Below are positions 1 to 8,231 of a stretch of DNA of 64,000 bases, piece by piece (position 1 is the stretch's first letter; each line of letters starts with the position of its first letter). The DNA lies in assembly GCA_028289545.1 (NCBI GenBank), contig JANQPG010000034.1, positions 35,691 through 99,690 of the forward strand, given 5' to 3'. The notes under the pieces are model-generated. The model made no database searches. It was not told the DNA's origin and saw only the letters and a list, made by a program, of their open reading frames with translations. This DNA comes from Woeseiaceae bacterium. GTDB lineage: Bacteria; Pseudomonadota; Gammaproteobacteria; Steroidobacterales; Woeseiaceae. A program made the translations under genes and the position numbers.

Positions 1-513
1 GAGCGAGTCGTGATCCTGATCTGCGAGCAGCGACTTGTTGACCTCTACTTTCGACAACAGGTCGGACGGGATCACGTCGAGCGCCGTCGAGCGGTTGCCG
101 CCGTCGTCGGACGAGCCGATCTGGGCGTTGTTGACCGTGACCTGGACGAAGTCGGATGGCAGACCGCGGACGCTGACGAAGCGGCCCTCACCTTCGTCGC
201 GAACGATGATCAGACCCGGCAGCCGCTGCAGCGACTCGGCAATGTTCTGATCGGGAAACTGTCCAATGTCGTCCGCCGTAATGACGGACTGAACGTTGAT
301 GGCATCACGCTCGATCTGCGTCGCTTCCTGAATCTGCTGGCGTACGCCGCGAACGACAATTTCCTCGAGAACCGTGCCTTCGGCATCGGAGCCGTCGGTC
401 TGGGCGTAAGTTGGGTTGAGCCACGCGATGACAGTGAGTGCAAACACTGCTGTGGCTCGGGTAGCGAGACGATTCTCCCGGGCAGGAGTAATTTCCCTAG
501 CTAAATGGCTCAT
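1..513 (-). CDS. TonB-dependent receptor, N-terminal part (cut by window start)
   Basis: The first 171 codons of an outer-membrane TonB-dependent receptor are present; the rest lies outside the window. The start is the ATG at 511-513 on the minus strand. Residues 15-37 form a signal peptide ending TYAQ. Residues 50-54 (EEIVV) look like a TonB box, and the plug domain follows with QFPDQNIAESLQRLPG and SVRGLPSDF. The FPDQNIAES signature is typical of the Xanthomonas/Caulobacter-type receptors (TIGR01782), which usually import plant oligosaccharides. It is divergent from a GH28-like secreted enzyme, and the two share a promoter region with repeated operator-like half-sites, so import of pectin fragments is a reasonable inference. 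The substrate is not proven by the sequence. Confidence 0.9.
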   Translation of the reverse strand, partial: MSHLAREITPARENRLATRATAVFALTVIAWLNPTYAQTDGSDAEGTVLEEIVVRGVRQQIQEATQIERDAINVQSVITADDIGQFPDQNIAESLQRLPGLIIVRDEGEGRFVSVRGLPSDFVQVTVNNAQIGSSDDGGNRSTALDVIPSDLLSKVEVNKSLLADQDHDSL

Positions 514-531
514 CAGATTCCCCCCTGTACT

Positions 532-591
532 TGACCTTGATTGGTCAGTTAAGCTTCAGCTAATTGGCATGACAACATATATATGACCAAT
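532..591. promoter_or_regulatory. Cluster of TTGGTCA/TGACCAA half-sites (GntR-like operators)
   Basis: The divergent promoter region holds TGACC (532-536) opposite GGTCA (543-547), an imperfect palindrome TTGGCATGACAA (564-575), and ATTGGTCA (540-547) repeated inverted as TGACCAAT (584-591). GntR-family regulators of hexuronate and pectin genes bind TTGGTNNNACCAA-like palindromes, so these are candidate operators controlling both flanking genes. The regulator itself is not in the window. Confidence 0.45.
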
Positions 592-631
592 TCGGTCCGT
601 GTCAAGAAAGACGCGATCGGGAGGGGGTTTC

Positions 632-2017
632 TTGCGGTTCATTCGCGGCAAAAACTTGGGCGCCGGGCTGGTCCTCGCCTGTATTTACACGGGCCTGGCG
701 GGAGCCGCCGGTAATGACGTATCCACCGTAGCGACCTGCGATCCGGCGCGATTTGGCGGCGAGGCGGACGATAATCGGCCTGATACCGCGGCGCTGCAGG
801 CTGCCATAGCGAGCTGCGCCGGGCGCGGCACGGTGGTGATCGGGCCCGGCGTGTGGCTGACCGGCGGGCTGGCCCTGGGCTCGGACATGACGCTGCGTCT
901 GGAAGCCGGGGCGGTGCTGCGGCTGATTCCCGACATGAGCCTGTATCCGGCGATCGATGCCGCGACCGGCGCCGCCGATCGGGCGACCTATGCGGCCCTG
1001 TTCGCGCCGTCTGTCCAGAATCTCCGTATCGAGGGGCCGGGGTTGATCGACGGCTCCGGGCCCCAGTTCTGGGACGAGAACTTTTACGAGCTCGGTATTC
1101 CGCGGCCCACCTTGCCGAGGCCCGGCCCGGTCATCGAACTGGCCGACTGCGAGAACGTCGTCGTGAGTGGCCTCAAGATGCGGAACCTGCCGGCTTACGC
1201 CATACGCTTCAATCGTTGCCGGCATTCCAGCGTTAATGACGTGCACATCGAGAACGACCCGAGAAGCCCGAACACCGACGGCATCCAGATTCGCGACAGC
1301 TCGGACATCCACATCCGCCGCGCCGATATTCGCACGGGTGACGATGCCGTTGTGCTCAAATCCGGCGGGCGCGCCGTCGAGCGTATCGTCGTCGAGGACA
1401 GTTACCTCGAAAGTGACGATGCGGCGATCAAGTTCGGCACGGGCAGCCGCTACGGCGTCAAGGATTCGGTGTTCCGACACAACGTGATCGACAAATCCCG
1501 CTACGGCATTGCGCTATTTGCGATCGACGGCGGTACCCACGAACGCAACGTCTTCGAGGACACGCGGATTACGACGGGCGGCCGCCACCAGCGTACCTAC
1601 CCGGTGTTCGTCGATGTGGATCGGCGGGAAATCGATCGGGGTTGGGGCGGCGTTTCGGGGTTGACCTTACGCAATCTCGAGATCGTGAGCGACGGCGCTT
1701 CGCTGATTGCGGGCAATCCGAACGGCCTCATCGAAGACATCAGGCTCGAAGGCATTACGGTCAGCCGCGCCGACCAACCGGAGGACCTCGAGCGCCGATC
1801 GAGCAAACCGCGCGGCAGCGTGCTCATCGGCACGCAACCCGAGAGTGTCGACTATTCGCAGCGCGCGGCGGAGATCGTCATTGCGCACGCTCGCGGCGTC
1901 AGCATCGATTCACTGTCGCTGCCGCCGTGCGCCAAGCTCGGCGTGCGCCAGCCCGTGGAGCTGATCGACGTTGAGTTCGGTAGCGGGAGCGACCCGCTGC
2001 CAACTGCTTGCCCGTAG
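632..2017 (+). CDS. Secreted GH28-like right-handed beta-helix enzyme (polygalacturonase-like)
   Basis: Predicted secreted parallel beta-helix protein related to glycoside hydrolase family 28, which cleaves pectin polygalacturonan. TTG 632 is preferred because GGAGG (620-624) lies 7 nt upstream and the protein then starts with a clean signal peptide (RFIRGKNLGAGLVLACIYTGLAGAAG). The in-frame GTG at 599 has no ribosome site and almost touches the operator cluster. The family's NTDG (about residue 215) and GDD (about 237) acidic motifs are present. The usual GHG and RIK motifs are not: the equivalent stretch reads ESDDAAIKFGTG and then GIALFAIDGG. Activity and substrate may therefore differ from classical polygalacturonase. 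It is divergent from a sugar-type TonB receptor. Confidence 0.8.
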   Translation: MRFIRGKNLGAGLVLACIYTGLAGAAGNDVSTVATCDPARFGGEADDNRPDTAALQAAIASCAGRGTVVIGPGVWLTGGLALGSDMTLRLEAGAVLRLIPDMSLYPAIDAATGAADRATYAALFAPSVQNLRIEGPGLIDGSGPQFWDENFYELGIPRPTLPRPGPVIELADCENVVVSGLKMRNLPAYAIRFNRCRHSSVNDVHIENDPRSPNTDGIQIRDSSDIHIRRADIRTGDDAVVLKSGGRAVERIVVEDSYLESDDAAIKFGTGSRYGVKDSVFRHNVIDKSRYGIALFAIDGGTHERNVFEDTRITTGGRHQRTYPVFVDVDRREIDRGWGGVSGLTLRNLEIVSDGASLIAGNPNGLIEDIRLEGITVSRADQPEDLERRSSKPRGSVLIGTQPESVDYSQRAAEIVIAHARGVSIDSLSLPPCAKLGVRQPVELIDVEFGSGSDPLPTACP

Positions 2018-2055
2018 CCCACGCGGGCTATTCGCCCAAAAGGCCCCGATAGAAT

Positions 2056-2079
2056 CCGGCGAGTCGGATGACTCGCCGG
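2056..2079. terminator. Hairpin between convergent genes
   Basis: A perfect 10-bp stem (CCGGCGAGTC / GACTCGCCGG) with a GGAT loop lies between two convergent genes. There is no long T-run, so it may act as a bidirectional transcription barrier rather than a classical intrinsic terminator. Confidence 0.55.
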
Positions 2080-2107
2080 ACTCATCTCGGCTGTGCGTCC
2101 GGCTTCA

Positions 2108-4042
2108 CTAAGAGCCGATGACGCCGCCGTCTTTGCGCGTGATCACGAACGTGGCATCGCGCGGTATCGTCTCACCGTCCGGCACCTCGTTCAGCACCGG
2201 GAAGTTGGTCAGGTTCGGGTTGCCGTTGCCGGGGTGCTGCGTGTTGATGAACAACGTGCGGCGGTCCGGCGTCAGCGTGAGACCCGTGATTTCGTCACCG
2301 GCCACACCTTCGAGCAGGCGGCGAATCTCACCCGTGCGCGTGTCGGCCACGAGGATCTGGTTGTTGAGGCCGTCCTTCTGGCCGCCGTCCGTCTGGATGA
2401 ACAGCCGGCCGTCCGGGTCGGCCCAGATACCGTCGGGATCCGAGAACGATTCGGGCGTGCCGTGCGTCGTCTCTGAAATGATGAAGATGTCCCAGTTGAA
2501 GAACGTGCCCGTCAGGTTGTTGCTGTCGCGGAAGCGGATGATGTGGCCGTCGGCGTTCGGCGCGAGCGGGTTCGCGGCGTCGGCCACTTCGCGGCGACTG
2601 TTGTTGGTCAGCGTGCAGTAGACGTCACCGTTCGGCGCAATTGTCGTCCACTCCGGGCGGTCCATCGGCGTGGCGCCAAGGGCGTCCGCCGCGAGCCGCG
2701 CGTAGGTGAGGACTTCGGCCTGATTCTTGAAGCGCGCCTTCAGGACCGGGTTGTCGATCGTCAACTCCATCCACTCACCCGTGCCGTCGCTGTCGAAGCG
2801 CGCCACGTACAGGCTGCCCCAGTCGAGCGGGCTGGCGCCGCGATCGTAGTACAGGTAACGCCAGTCGGCGGCGGATACGAACTTGTAGATGTAGTCGAAG
2901 CGCTGATCGTCGCCCATGTAGCAGACGACGCGATTGCCGGCGCCGACACCCAGCGCCACACCCTCGTGCTTGAAGCGGCCGAGCGCGGTGCGTTTGACGG
3001 GGATCTGCCGGCCGTCGTTCGGATCGATCTCGACCACCCAGCCGAAGCGGTTTTCTTCGTTCTTGAAGTCGTCGAGCGACAGGTCGAAGCGCGGGTCGAA
3101 GTCTTCCCAGCCGTAGCCAAAACCGTTCTCGGTAAAGCCGTAGCGCTCCTGCGCCTCGGTCGGCTCCCAGTTTTCCGGATTGGTGGCGCCGAAGTAGCCG
3201 TTAAAGTTCTCTTCGCAGGTCAGGTAGGTGCCCCAGGGCGTGTAGCCGTTCGAGCAGTTGTTGACCGTGCCGAGCGGCGCGTTGCCGGCCGGCGTCTCGA
3301 GCAGCCTGGTGCCCGCGGCGGGGCCGCTGAACTTGACCGGCGTGTTGACGTGAATGCGGCGGGCGGCGTCGCACTCGTAGGTTTGCCATTTGCCGTCGAT
3401 TTTCTTGATGCCGACGATGGACACGCCGTGCGCAAATTGCGAGACGAGTACGTCGTTGATGTTTTCGGGCGCGGACTTGCCGTACACGTGCGTGTTGCGG
3501 CCAAACTCGTGGTTGATCGCCAGCATACCTTCGGTGCTGCTGCCGGAGACGCGGAAGTTGCCGGTGCGGAAACCGTTGGCGTCGTATTCGTCACCGTCTT
3601 TGGGTCCGCCGTAGAAGCCCCAGCGCGCGTTGTAGTAGTACTCGTCGCTGGTCTGCTTCGGGAAGAACCACATGCCGTCGTGACCGATGCCGATCTGTTG
3701 AATCTGATTTTCCGGCGTCGGCGGGTAGCTGTATGCCGGTCCGTCCGGGCTGATCGGATCACCCCAGGGAATGAGGACTTCAAACTGGTAGTCCTCGGAG
3801 ATCCGGGGTACCGCCCGGCTTTCGCCTTGGGGCAAAGGCACCGGCGTGAAGTTCATGAGTGGTCCCTCGGGGGCGCCGCCGTTATAGTCGTTGCTCGCCT
3901 GAACGATGCTCGGCGCAAAAAACGCAGTGGTTGCAAGACCAATGCCGCCGGCCAGCACGTCGCGGCGGGTCTGGTGTTCCTTAAGTATGTCGGCAAACGG
4001 ACGATTGCCGGATGGGTTGGAGACAATATCGTCGTGACTCAT
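2108..4042 (-). CDS. phoX: PhoX-type alkaline phosphatase (DUF839), TAT-exported
   Basis: Periplasmic phosphatase that releases phosphate from phosphomonoesters, using an iron/calcium cofactor in characterised PhoX enzymes. The 644-aa length fits the family. A twin-arginine signal (TRRDVLAGGIGLATTAFFAPS, RR at 26-27) is at the N-terminus. DUF839 motifs are visible: INHEFG, NNCSNGYTPWGTYLTCEENF with the conserved cysteine, GRFKHEG, VCYMGDDQRFDYIYKFV and DGIWADPDGRLFIQTDG. The ATG at 4040-4042 follows AAGGGGAT. It stands alone between convergent neighbours. Phosphate-starvation control is usual for the family; a weak Pho-box-like sequence lies upstream. Confidence 0.9.
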   Translation of the reverse strand: MSHDDIVSNPSGNRPFADILKEHQTRRDVLAGGIGLATTAFFAPSIVQASNDYNGGAPEGPLMNFTPVPLPQGESRAVPRISEDYQFEVLIPWGDPISPDGPAYSYPPTPENQIQQIGIGHDGMWFFPKQTSDEYYYNARWGFYGGPKDGDEYDANGFRTGNFRVSGSSTEGMLAINHEFGRNTHVYGKSAPENINDVLVSQFAHGVSIVGIKKIDGKWQTYECDAARRIHVNTPVKFSGPAAGTRLLETPAGNAPLGTVNNCSNGYTPWGTYLTCEENFNGYFGATNPENWEPTEAQERYGFTENGFGYGWEDFDPRFDLSLDDFKNEENRFGWVVEIDPNDGRQIPVKRTALGRFKHEGVALGVGAGNRVVCYMGDDQRFDYIYKFVSAADWRYLYYDRGASPLDWGSLYVARFDSDGTGEWMELTIDNPVLKARFKNQAEVLTYARLAADALGATPMDRPEWTTIAPNGDVYCTLTNNSRREVADAANPLAPNADGHIIRFRDSNNLTGTFFNWDIFIISETTHGTPESFSDPDGIWADPDGRLFIQTDGGQKDGLNNQILVADTRTGEIRRLLEGVAGDEITGLTLTPDRRTLFINTQHPGNGNPNLTNFPVLNEVPDGETIPRDATFVITRKDGGVIGS

Positions 4043-4364
4043 CGTGGGTAGATCCCCTTTCGTTAGCGTTTGTAGGGAAAGAACCGAGCCACGGTAGTAA
4101 CGTCACTTATCAGCTTTGTGACATCAGGAATACGGTTATGTAAGGAAAAGGCCGGCGCCGCCGGCACGTGTTTCGACATTATTTCGGTCGTGTTTCCTGT
4201 GAGAAACGACCGTTGATGACGCCGTATTGTCGTAAGGAAAATCGACCGAAATAGATTTGTGTATCCGCGCGAGATCTTCGGCCGACTCGTGTCGAGTGTT
4301 TTGCTTGCCATGAGGCGCGGTGGAGGACTGAAGCCCCTCAAGAGACCTGTAAGGAGTGCCCGAT
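4043..4364. other. Intergenic region between phoX and a small secreted-protein gene
   Basis: About 320 bp carrying the divergent promoters of the two neighbours. The only pattern worth naming is the weak Pho-box-like repeat at 4107-4124. A minus-strand open frame (4063-4341) has no ribosome site and no recognisable protein features, and I do not call it. Confidence 0.4.
4107..4124 (-). promoter_or_regulatory. Possible degenerate Pho box upstream of phoX
   Basis: On the minus strand the sequence reads ATGTCAC-AAAG-CTGATAA, two 7-mers spaced by 4 nt. Against the CTGTCAT consensus they match 5/7 and 4/7. Spacing and position fit a PhoB site, but the match is weak. Confidence 0.2.
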
Positions 4365-4706
4365 ATGTTCAGAAGACTAATGAGCTACGTTTTCGTCGCC
4401 CTGTTGTTTGCCTCCGCATCGCCCGCCTTTGCGGCAGGCTGGTCACAGCCCTTGAATATCGATCGCCTGATGACCGAGGGTACGACGGATTTGATCGTCA
4501 TCTACACGACGGGTGGTGCTGAATACACCACCGGGTGCACGATCGACGCGTGGATCTTCGAGGCGGACACGGATCACCGCAGAAACCGCGTTTACAGCAC
4601 ACTACTGGCTGCGTTCGCGGGCGGTAAGCAGGTATCGCTGTGGTACACGGATACGTGCGCCAGCTGGTCTTTCCACAATGCCACGTCGGTCAGGATTCAC
4701 AACTAG
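4365..4706 (+). CDS. Small secreted protein, unknown function
   Basis: 113-aa protein with a signal peptide (FRRLMSYVFVALLFASASPAFAAG) and a mature domain of about 90 residues holding two cysteines (in TTGCTIDAW and YTDTCASW), which could form a disulphide. ATG 4365 is chosen because AAGGAG lies 8 nt upstream; the in-frame GTG at 4356 overlaps that ribosome site. I do not recognise a family. It converges with the MBL-fold gene only 14 bp downstream, with no obvious terminator. Confidence 0.7.
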   Translation: MFRRLMSYVFVALLFASASPAFAAGWSQPLNIDRLMTEGTTDLIVIYTTGGAEYTTGCTIDAWIFEADTDHRRNRVYSTLLAAFAGGKQVSLWYTDTCASWSFHNATSVRIHN

Positions 4707-4720
4707 ACACTCGAGCGGCT

Positions 4721-5560
4721 CTAGCGGGCGGATTGCGGAAACGTGGGCAGCTTCTCGATATCCGCCGGGTCGTGCTGCACGACCACTATCGGTTCGAGCG
4801 TAGCGATGATGCCTTCGAAACGTTCGAGCGACGCGAGCGTGTCCGCGCGGCTCGTATTCCAGCGCGAAACCGTGCGCTTACCGATCTCGCTGCTGAAGTG
4901 ATACAGGTCGCCGCTCAGCAGCACGTAGCCGGTCTCCGGCAGCCGGACGAGCAGTCCTGTATGTCCCGGTGCGTGCCCGGGTAAGACGAGTATGCTGACG
5001 CTGCCGTCGCCGAACACGTCGTGGTCACGATCGAAACCCGTCATTGCCGAGTCGCCGTCGAACCAGGCAGCGAGCTTCGAGCGCGCATTGCGGGGCGGGT
5101 TGTTGCGTATCCATTCGATAGCGGCGTTGTGCATGAGCAGCGTGGCGCCCGCAAACTCTGGCGCCTGTCCAATGTGGTCGCCGTGAAAATGGCTGATGCC
5201 CAAAAAGTCGACGTCCGAGGTTTTGTAGCCGATCTCCTCGAGCTGGGCTTCGATCGTCACACGGATTCTGGACAGCCAGCCGTCCCTCGACTCGGTGTTG
5301 CCGAGGTAGTCGCGGGCGATGCCGGCGTCCCACAGCAACAGCCGGTCGCCGTTTTTGATCAGGTAACAGCCATTGCTAATGGTGGCGGACTGGCCGTCGT
5401 AGGTGTGCGTGTCCGAGAAGTAGCTGACGTCGTCGATGACCATTTCACCGCAGTCGAGCCGCCATAGCTCGAGGTCGGCGGCGGTTGCGGATTTTGCTAA
5501 CAGCGACAACAACAGCACCAAACCGAGGTAGCTGCGGTCTACACAACGAGAATACGACAT
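4721..5560 (-). CDS. Secreted metallo-beta-lactamase-fold hydrolase
   Basis: Zinc-dependent hydrolase of the metallo-beta-lactamase superfamily, probably periplasmic (signal peptide about residues 9-27, LGLVLLLSLLAKSATAA). The HxHxDH zinc motif is SHFHGDHIG (H124, H126, D128, H129). The further ligands fit PGHAPGHTG, LSGDLYHF and VVQHDP. The layout resembles N-acyl-homoserine-lactonase-like members, but the superfamily is broad, so the substrate cannot be assigned. At 279 aa it is a normal size. It appears to be a single-gene unit, divergent from an Lrp regulator. Confidence 0.85.
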   Translation of the reverse strand: MSYSRCVDRSYLGLVLLLSLLAKSATAADLELWRLDCGEMVIDDVSYFSDTHTYDGQSATISNGCYLIKNGDRLLLWDAGIARDYLGNTESRDGWLSRIRVTIEAQLEEIGYKTSDVDFLGISHFHGDHIGQAPEFAGATLLMHNAAIEWIRNNPPRNARSKLAAWFDGDSAMTGFDRDHDVFGDGSVSILVLPGHAPGHTGLLVRLPETGYVLLSGDLYHFSSEIGKRTVSRWNTSRADTLASLERFEGIIATLEPIVVVQHDPADIEKLPTFPQSAR

Positions 5561-5671
5561 GGGTTACCTGTTCGGGTGCTGAGTCGCTGGCTACTATAGC
5601 CACAGACCGCCGCACAATTTGTCGAAAATCGCGGCTCCAGACGCACAAAAAACGCAAGAGAGAAAACCATC

Positions 5672-6127
5672 ATGACTGCCGTTCGCCCACTCGACGAGAA
5701 AGACCACGAGATCTTGAGGCAGCTTCAACAAGACGCATGGATCACCCACACGGCGCTTGGCGAGATCGTCCATCTTTCCGCCAGTGCCGTGCAGCGTCGT
5801 ATCCATCGGCTGCGGGAGGACGGCGTCATTACCGGCGCGCGGGCGACCGTCGACGAAGCGAGGGCCGGGCGGGGATTGCGCGTGTACCTGCTGCTCGAAC
5901 TCGACAACGACAGTGCGCTCAGTCTGGAGTCCCTCACGCGCGAATTGCAGGCTTATCCCGAGATCACTCGCGTCGATCTCCTGAGCGGCAAGTTCGACGT
6001 TGTCGTAATGCTCGACTGCCGCGACATGGACAGCTTCACCGATATTGCGATGACGACGATCAACAAAAACAGCAACGTCCGTCACTGCTGGACTTTGATG
6101 CGTCTGAAGACGCTCGTCGAAGAATAG
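5672..6127 (+). CDS. Lrp/AsnC family transcriptional regulator
   Basis: 151-aa regulator: N-terminal winged helix-turn-helix (about residues 8-60, DAWITHTALGEIVHLSASAVQRRIHRL) and C-terminal RAM ligand-sensing domain (about 70-140). These proteins form octamers and respond to amino acids. ATG 5672 follows a purine-rich AAGAGAG stretch. It is divergent from the MBL hydrolase and about 100 bp upstream of an exbD gene, either of which could be a target. The amino acid sensed cannot be read from the sequence. Confidence 0.9.
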   Translation: MTAVRPLDEKDHEILRQLQQDAWITHTALGEIVHLSASAVQRRIHRLREDGVITGARATVDEARAGRGLRVYLLLELDNDSALSLESLTRELQAYPEITRVDLLSGKFDVVVMLDCRDMDSFTDIAMTTINKNSNVRHCWTLMRLKTLVEE

Positions 6128-6232
6128 TTTGCGGTTGCGCGGCGGTCCGCAACTGTATACTATTTAATTCTAGGTATAAGGCTCGGCAAAAGCCGCGACT
6201 TTTTCAGGCGGGAAGCTTAGAAAGAGAGCGCC

Positions 6233-6643
6233 ATGCAACGCAGCATTGTCCCCGCTACGAGCGACGACACGCAAAACGACGTCAACCTGACCCCAATGCT
6301 CGACGTCGTCTTTATCCTGTTGATCTTCTTTATCGTCGTCGCTTCATTTGTCCAGGAAGTGGGGCTGGACCTGAATCGTTCCGAAAATGATCGAGAGCCG
6401 GTGTCTGCCGAGGAGAGTATTCTCGTCGCCATCGAAGAGGACAACGGCATTTGGATCGAAGGCCGGAATATCGATCCTCGCGCCGTCAAAGCCAACATTG
6501 CACGGCTGCATGCGGAACGGCCCGAATCGACGCTAGTCGTGCGGGCCGACAGGCGTTCATCGAACAAGACGCTGGTTCAGGTGATGGACGCTTCGCGGCA
6601 GGCGGGTGTGTACGATATTGCGCTTGCCGCCAATGAGGATTGA
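6233..6643 (+). CDS. exbD: ExbD/TolR-family biopolymer transport protein
   Basis: 136-aa inner-membrane protein of the ExbD/TolR family, which with ExbB uses the proton gradient to energise TonB or Tol. Features: cytoplasmic N-terminus with DVNLTPMLDVVFILLIFFI, the functional aspartate in MLDVVF, one membrane helix (about residues 22-40), and a periplasmic domain. No exbB or tonB gene is next to it, which is unusual; partners must lie elsewhere. An AT-rich stretch before it (6154-6180, with TATACT) is a plausible promoter. It ends 9 bp from a convergent MocR gene. Confidence 0.9.
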   Translation: MQRSIVPATSDDTQNDVNLTPMLDVVFILLIFFIVVASFVQEVGLDLNRSENDREPVSAEESILVAIEEDNGIWIEGRNIDPRAVKANIARLHAERPESTLVVRADRRSSNKTLVQVMDASRQAGVYDIALAANED

Positions 6644-6652
6644 CGTTGCGGT

Positions 6653-8101
6653 TCAAGCGGGAGCATGTGCCCGCAGCATTGACCGCACACCTTCCCGTAT
6701 CTCGCCAATTGCCGGCGCGGCATAGCCGACAATCAGCGCGTCGTCGCGAATGGAACGGCTCGCTGCATAACGTAGTATCGACGGCACGAGCACGCCGTCT
6801 TTTCTGGCGGCGGCCGCAACCGTTCGGCCTCTGAGTTTCTCCGGCAGCCGGACCATGGCGTTCAGTCCGGAATCGATACCGACGAGATCGGCGCCGACTC
6901 CCAGTTCGTCAACGGCCTTTGCCAGAGCCGCCCTCTTTTCGCCGTACACGCGCCGCATGCGGTGAATATGCCGCTCGTAGTGATTGTTCTCGATAAAGTG
7001 CGCGAGCGCTCTCTGATTGAGATCGTTCGGCGCGTATTCCGAGAACGTACGCAACGCCGCCATGGCGTCGATAAGTGATCGGGGACCGACGGCGAAGCCG
7101 ATCCTCAGTCCAGGGAACATCGTCTTCGAAAACGTCCCGAAATAGATGACGCAGTGGTTGTCCATGGCGGCCATGGGCACCAGCGGCGGCACGTCGTAGC
7201 GAAACTCGCCGTCATAGTCGTCCTCGAGGATCAGCACGCCGCACCGTTCCGCCCAGTCGATCAGCGCGCGACGGCGGGCAAGCGAAAGCCGGCTGCCCGT
7301 CGGAAACTGGTGAGAGGGCGTGACGTACACAAACTTGAGTTTCCCGGTCTTTCGGGGCAGCTCCTCGGTGATGAGTCCATGTTCGTCGACCGGGCATGTG
7401 AGGACTTCAGCACCGGCATTTTCGAACATCTGTCGGGCCAGCGGGTAACCCGGGTTTTCGACGACAACGCGTGAACCCCGCTCGAGGTAGAGCGTGGTAG
7501 CGAGATGCATCGCGTGCAGCGCACCGTTGGTGACAATGACGTTGTTCGGGGATGTGTTCAGGCCGCGGGCGCGCCGCAGGTAGTCACAAACGGCTTCCCG
7601 CAGGGCCAGCTGTCCTTTTGCGTCGCCGTAGTCCGGCGACGGCAGGGATGCGCTGGCGAACGACACCGAGCGCCGCCAGGTTTTGAGCGGGAACTCGGCC
7701 AGCGAGGGCCGGCACGGCCGAAAGTCGATCTTCGCGGTCGCCGGTCCGTCGATGTCCGGACTGACCAGCCGTCGTGGCTCTTGTTTGAATGCCGGGCGTT
7801 TTCGATTCGCGACCGGCCGGCCGAGGCAGGCTGCCGCCTCGGCAACAAACGTGCCGGCACCCACTCGCGTCTCCAGCAGTCCTTCGGCCACCAGCGTGTC
7901 GATTGCGTTGCCCACGGTGCCGCGCGCAATCCCCAGGTCGGCGGCAAGCTTGCGTGACGGCGGCAGCCGTTCGCCGGGAGAAACGTCGCCCCGGGCAACG
8001 GCCCGCCGGATCAGCATCGTCAGGTTGTGGGTGATTCCGTCGGTGTCCTCCGCGAGGCCTCTGCGCAAGACCAGCGTAATGTCGACACGCTGTGCAGTCA
8101 T
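6653..8101 (-). CDS. MocR/PdxR-type regulator (GntR HTH fused to aminotransferase domain)
   Basis: 482-aa regulator: GntR winged helix (about residues 20-88, SPGERLPPSRKLAADLGIARGTVGNAIDTL) fused to a fold-type-I aminotransferase domain (about 125-478). The PLP-binding lysine is K326 in TFSKTMFPGLRIGF; DDYDGEFRY carries the pyridine-contacting aspartate. Such proteins sense PLP with an amino compound and usually control a divergent gene. Here the divergent unit is the GST-led operon. Direct- and inverted-repeat-like elements lie in the 130-bp gap between them. Confidence 0.92.
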   Translation of the reverse strand: MTAQRVDITLVLRRGLAEDTDGITHNLTMLIRRAVARGDVSPGERLPPSRKLAADLGIARGTVGNAIDTLVAEGLLETRVGAGTFVAEAAACLGRPVANRKRPAFKQEPRRLVSPDIDGPATAKIDFRPCRPSLAEFPLKTWRRSVSFASASLPSPDYGDAKGQLALREAVCDYLRRARGLNTSPNNVIVTNGALHAMHLATTLYLERGSRVVVENPGYPLARQMFENAGAEVLTCPVDEHGLITEELPRKTGKLKFVYVTPSHQFPTGSRLSLARRRALIDWAERCGVLILEDDYDGEFRYDVPPLVPMAAMDNHCVIYFGTFSKTMFPGLRIGFAVGPRSLIDAMAALRTFSEYAPNDLNQRALAHFIENNHYERHIHRMRRVYGEKRAALAKAVDELGVGADLVGIDSGLNAMVRLPEKLRGRTVAAAARKDGVLVPSILRYAASRSIRDDALIVGYAAPAIGEIREGVRSMLRAHAPA

Positions 8102-8104
8102 AAA

Positions 8105-8161
8105 TTGGTCCAGCGTTTTTTCCAGAAAGTGGATCTACAGTAGTACCAAATTCGTCGGTAC
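8105..8161. promoter_or_regulatory. Candidate MocR operator region
   Basis: The gap between the MocR gene and the GST operon holds TTGGTCCA (8105-8112), GTGGATCTAC (8129-8138) and the inverted pair GTACC (8143-8147) / GGTAC (8157-8161). MocR-family boxes often contain repeated GGTCC/GTGGAC-like elements, so this is a plausible binding region. Confidence 0.35.
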
Positions 8162-8231
8162 AAAGTAACCCGTTAGCCAAAGCCGCTCAACGGACAGCGG
8201 TTTTTGCTCCGTATTCCGGCGAGGTCAAAAC

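Noticed and set aside
602..1480. Long minus-strand open frame of 292 codons opposite the GH28-like gene
   Set aside because: It is antisense to a gene with signal peptide and family motifs, and its own sequence is Arg/Gly/Asp-rich without any domain, as expected for a GC-rich shadow frame.
4063..4341. Minus-strand open frame of 92 codons upstream of phoX
   Set aside because: No ribosome site, no signal peptide or domain, and it lies in the promoter space between two supported genes.
6129..6153. Hairpin after the first Lrp gene as a terminator
   Set aside because: Two alternative weak stems can be drawn but neither is perfect over more than 6 bp and no T-run follows.
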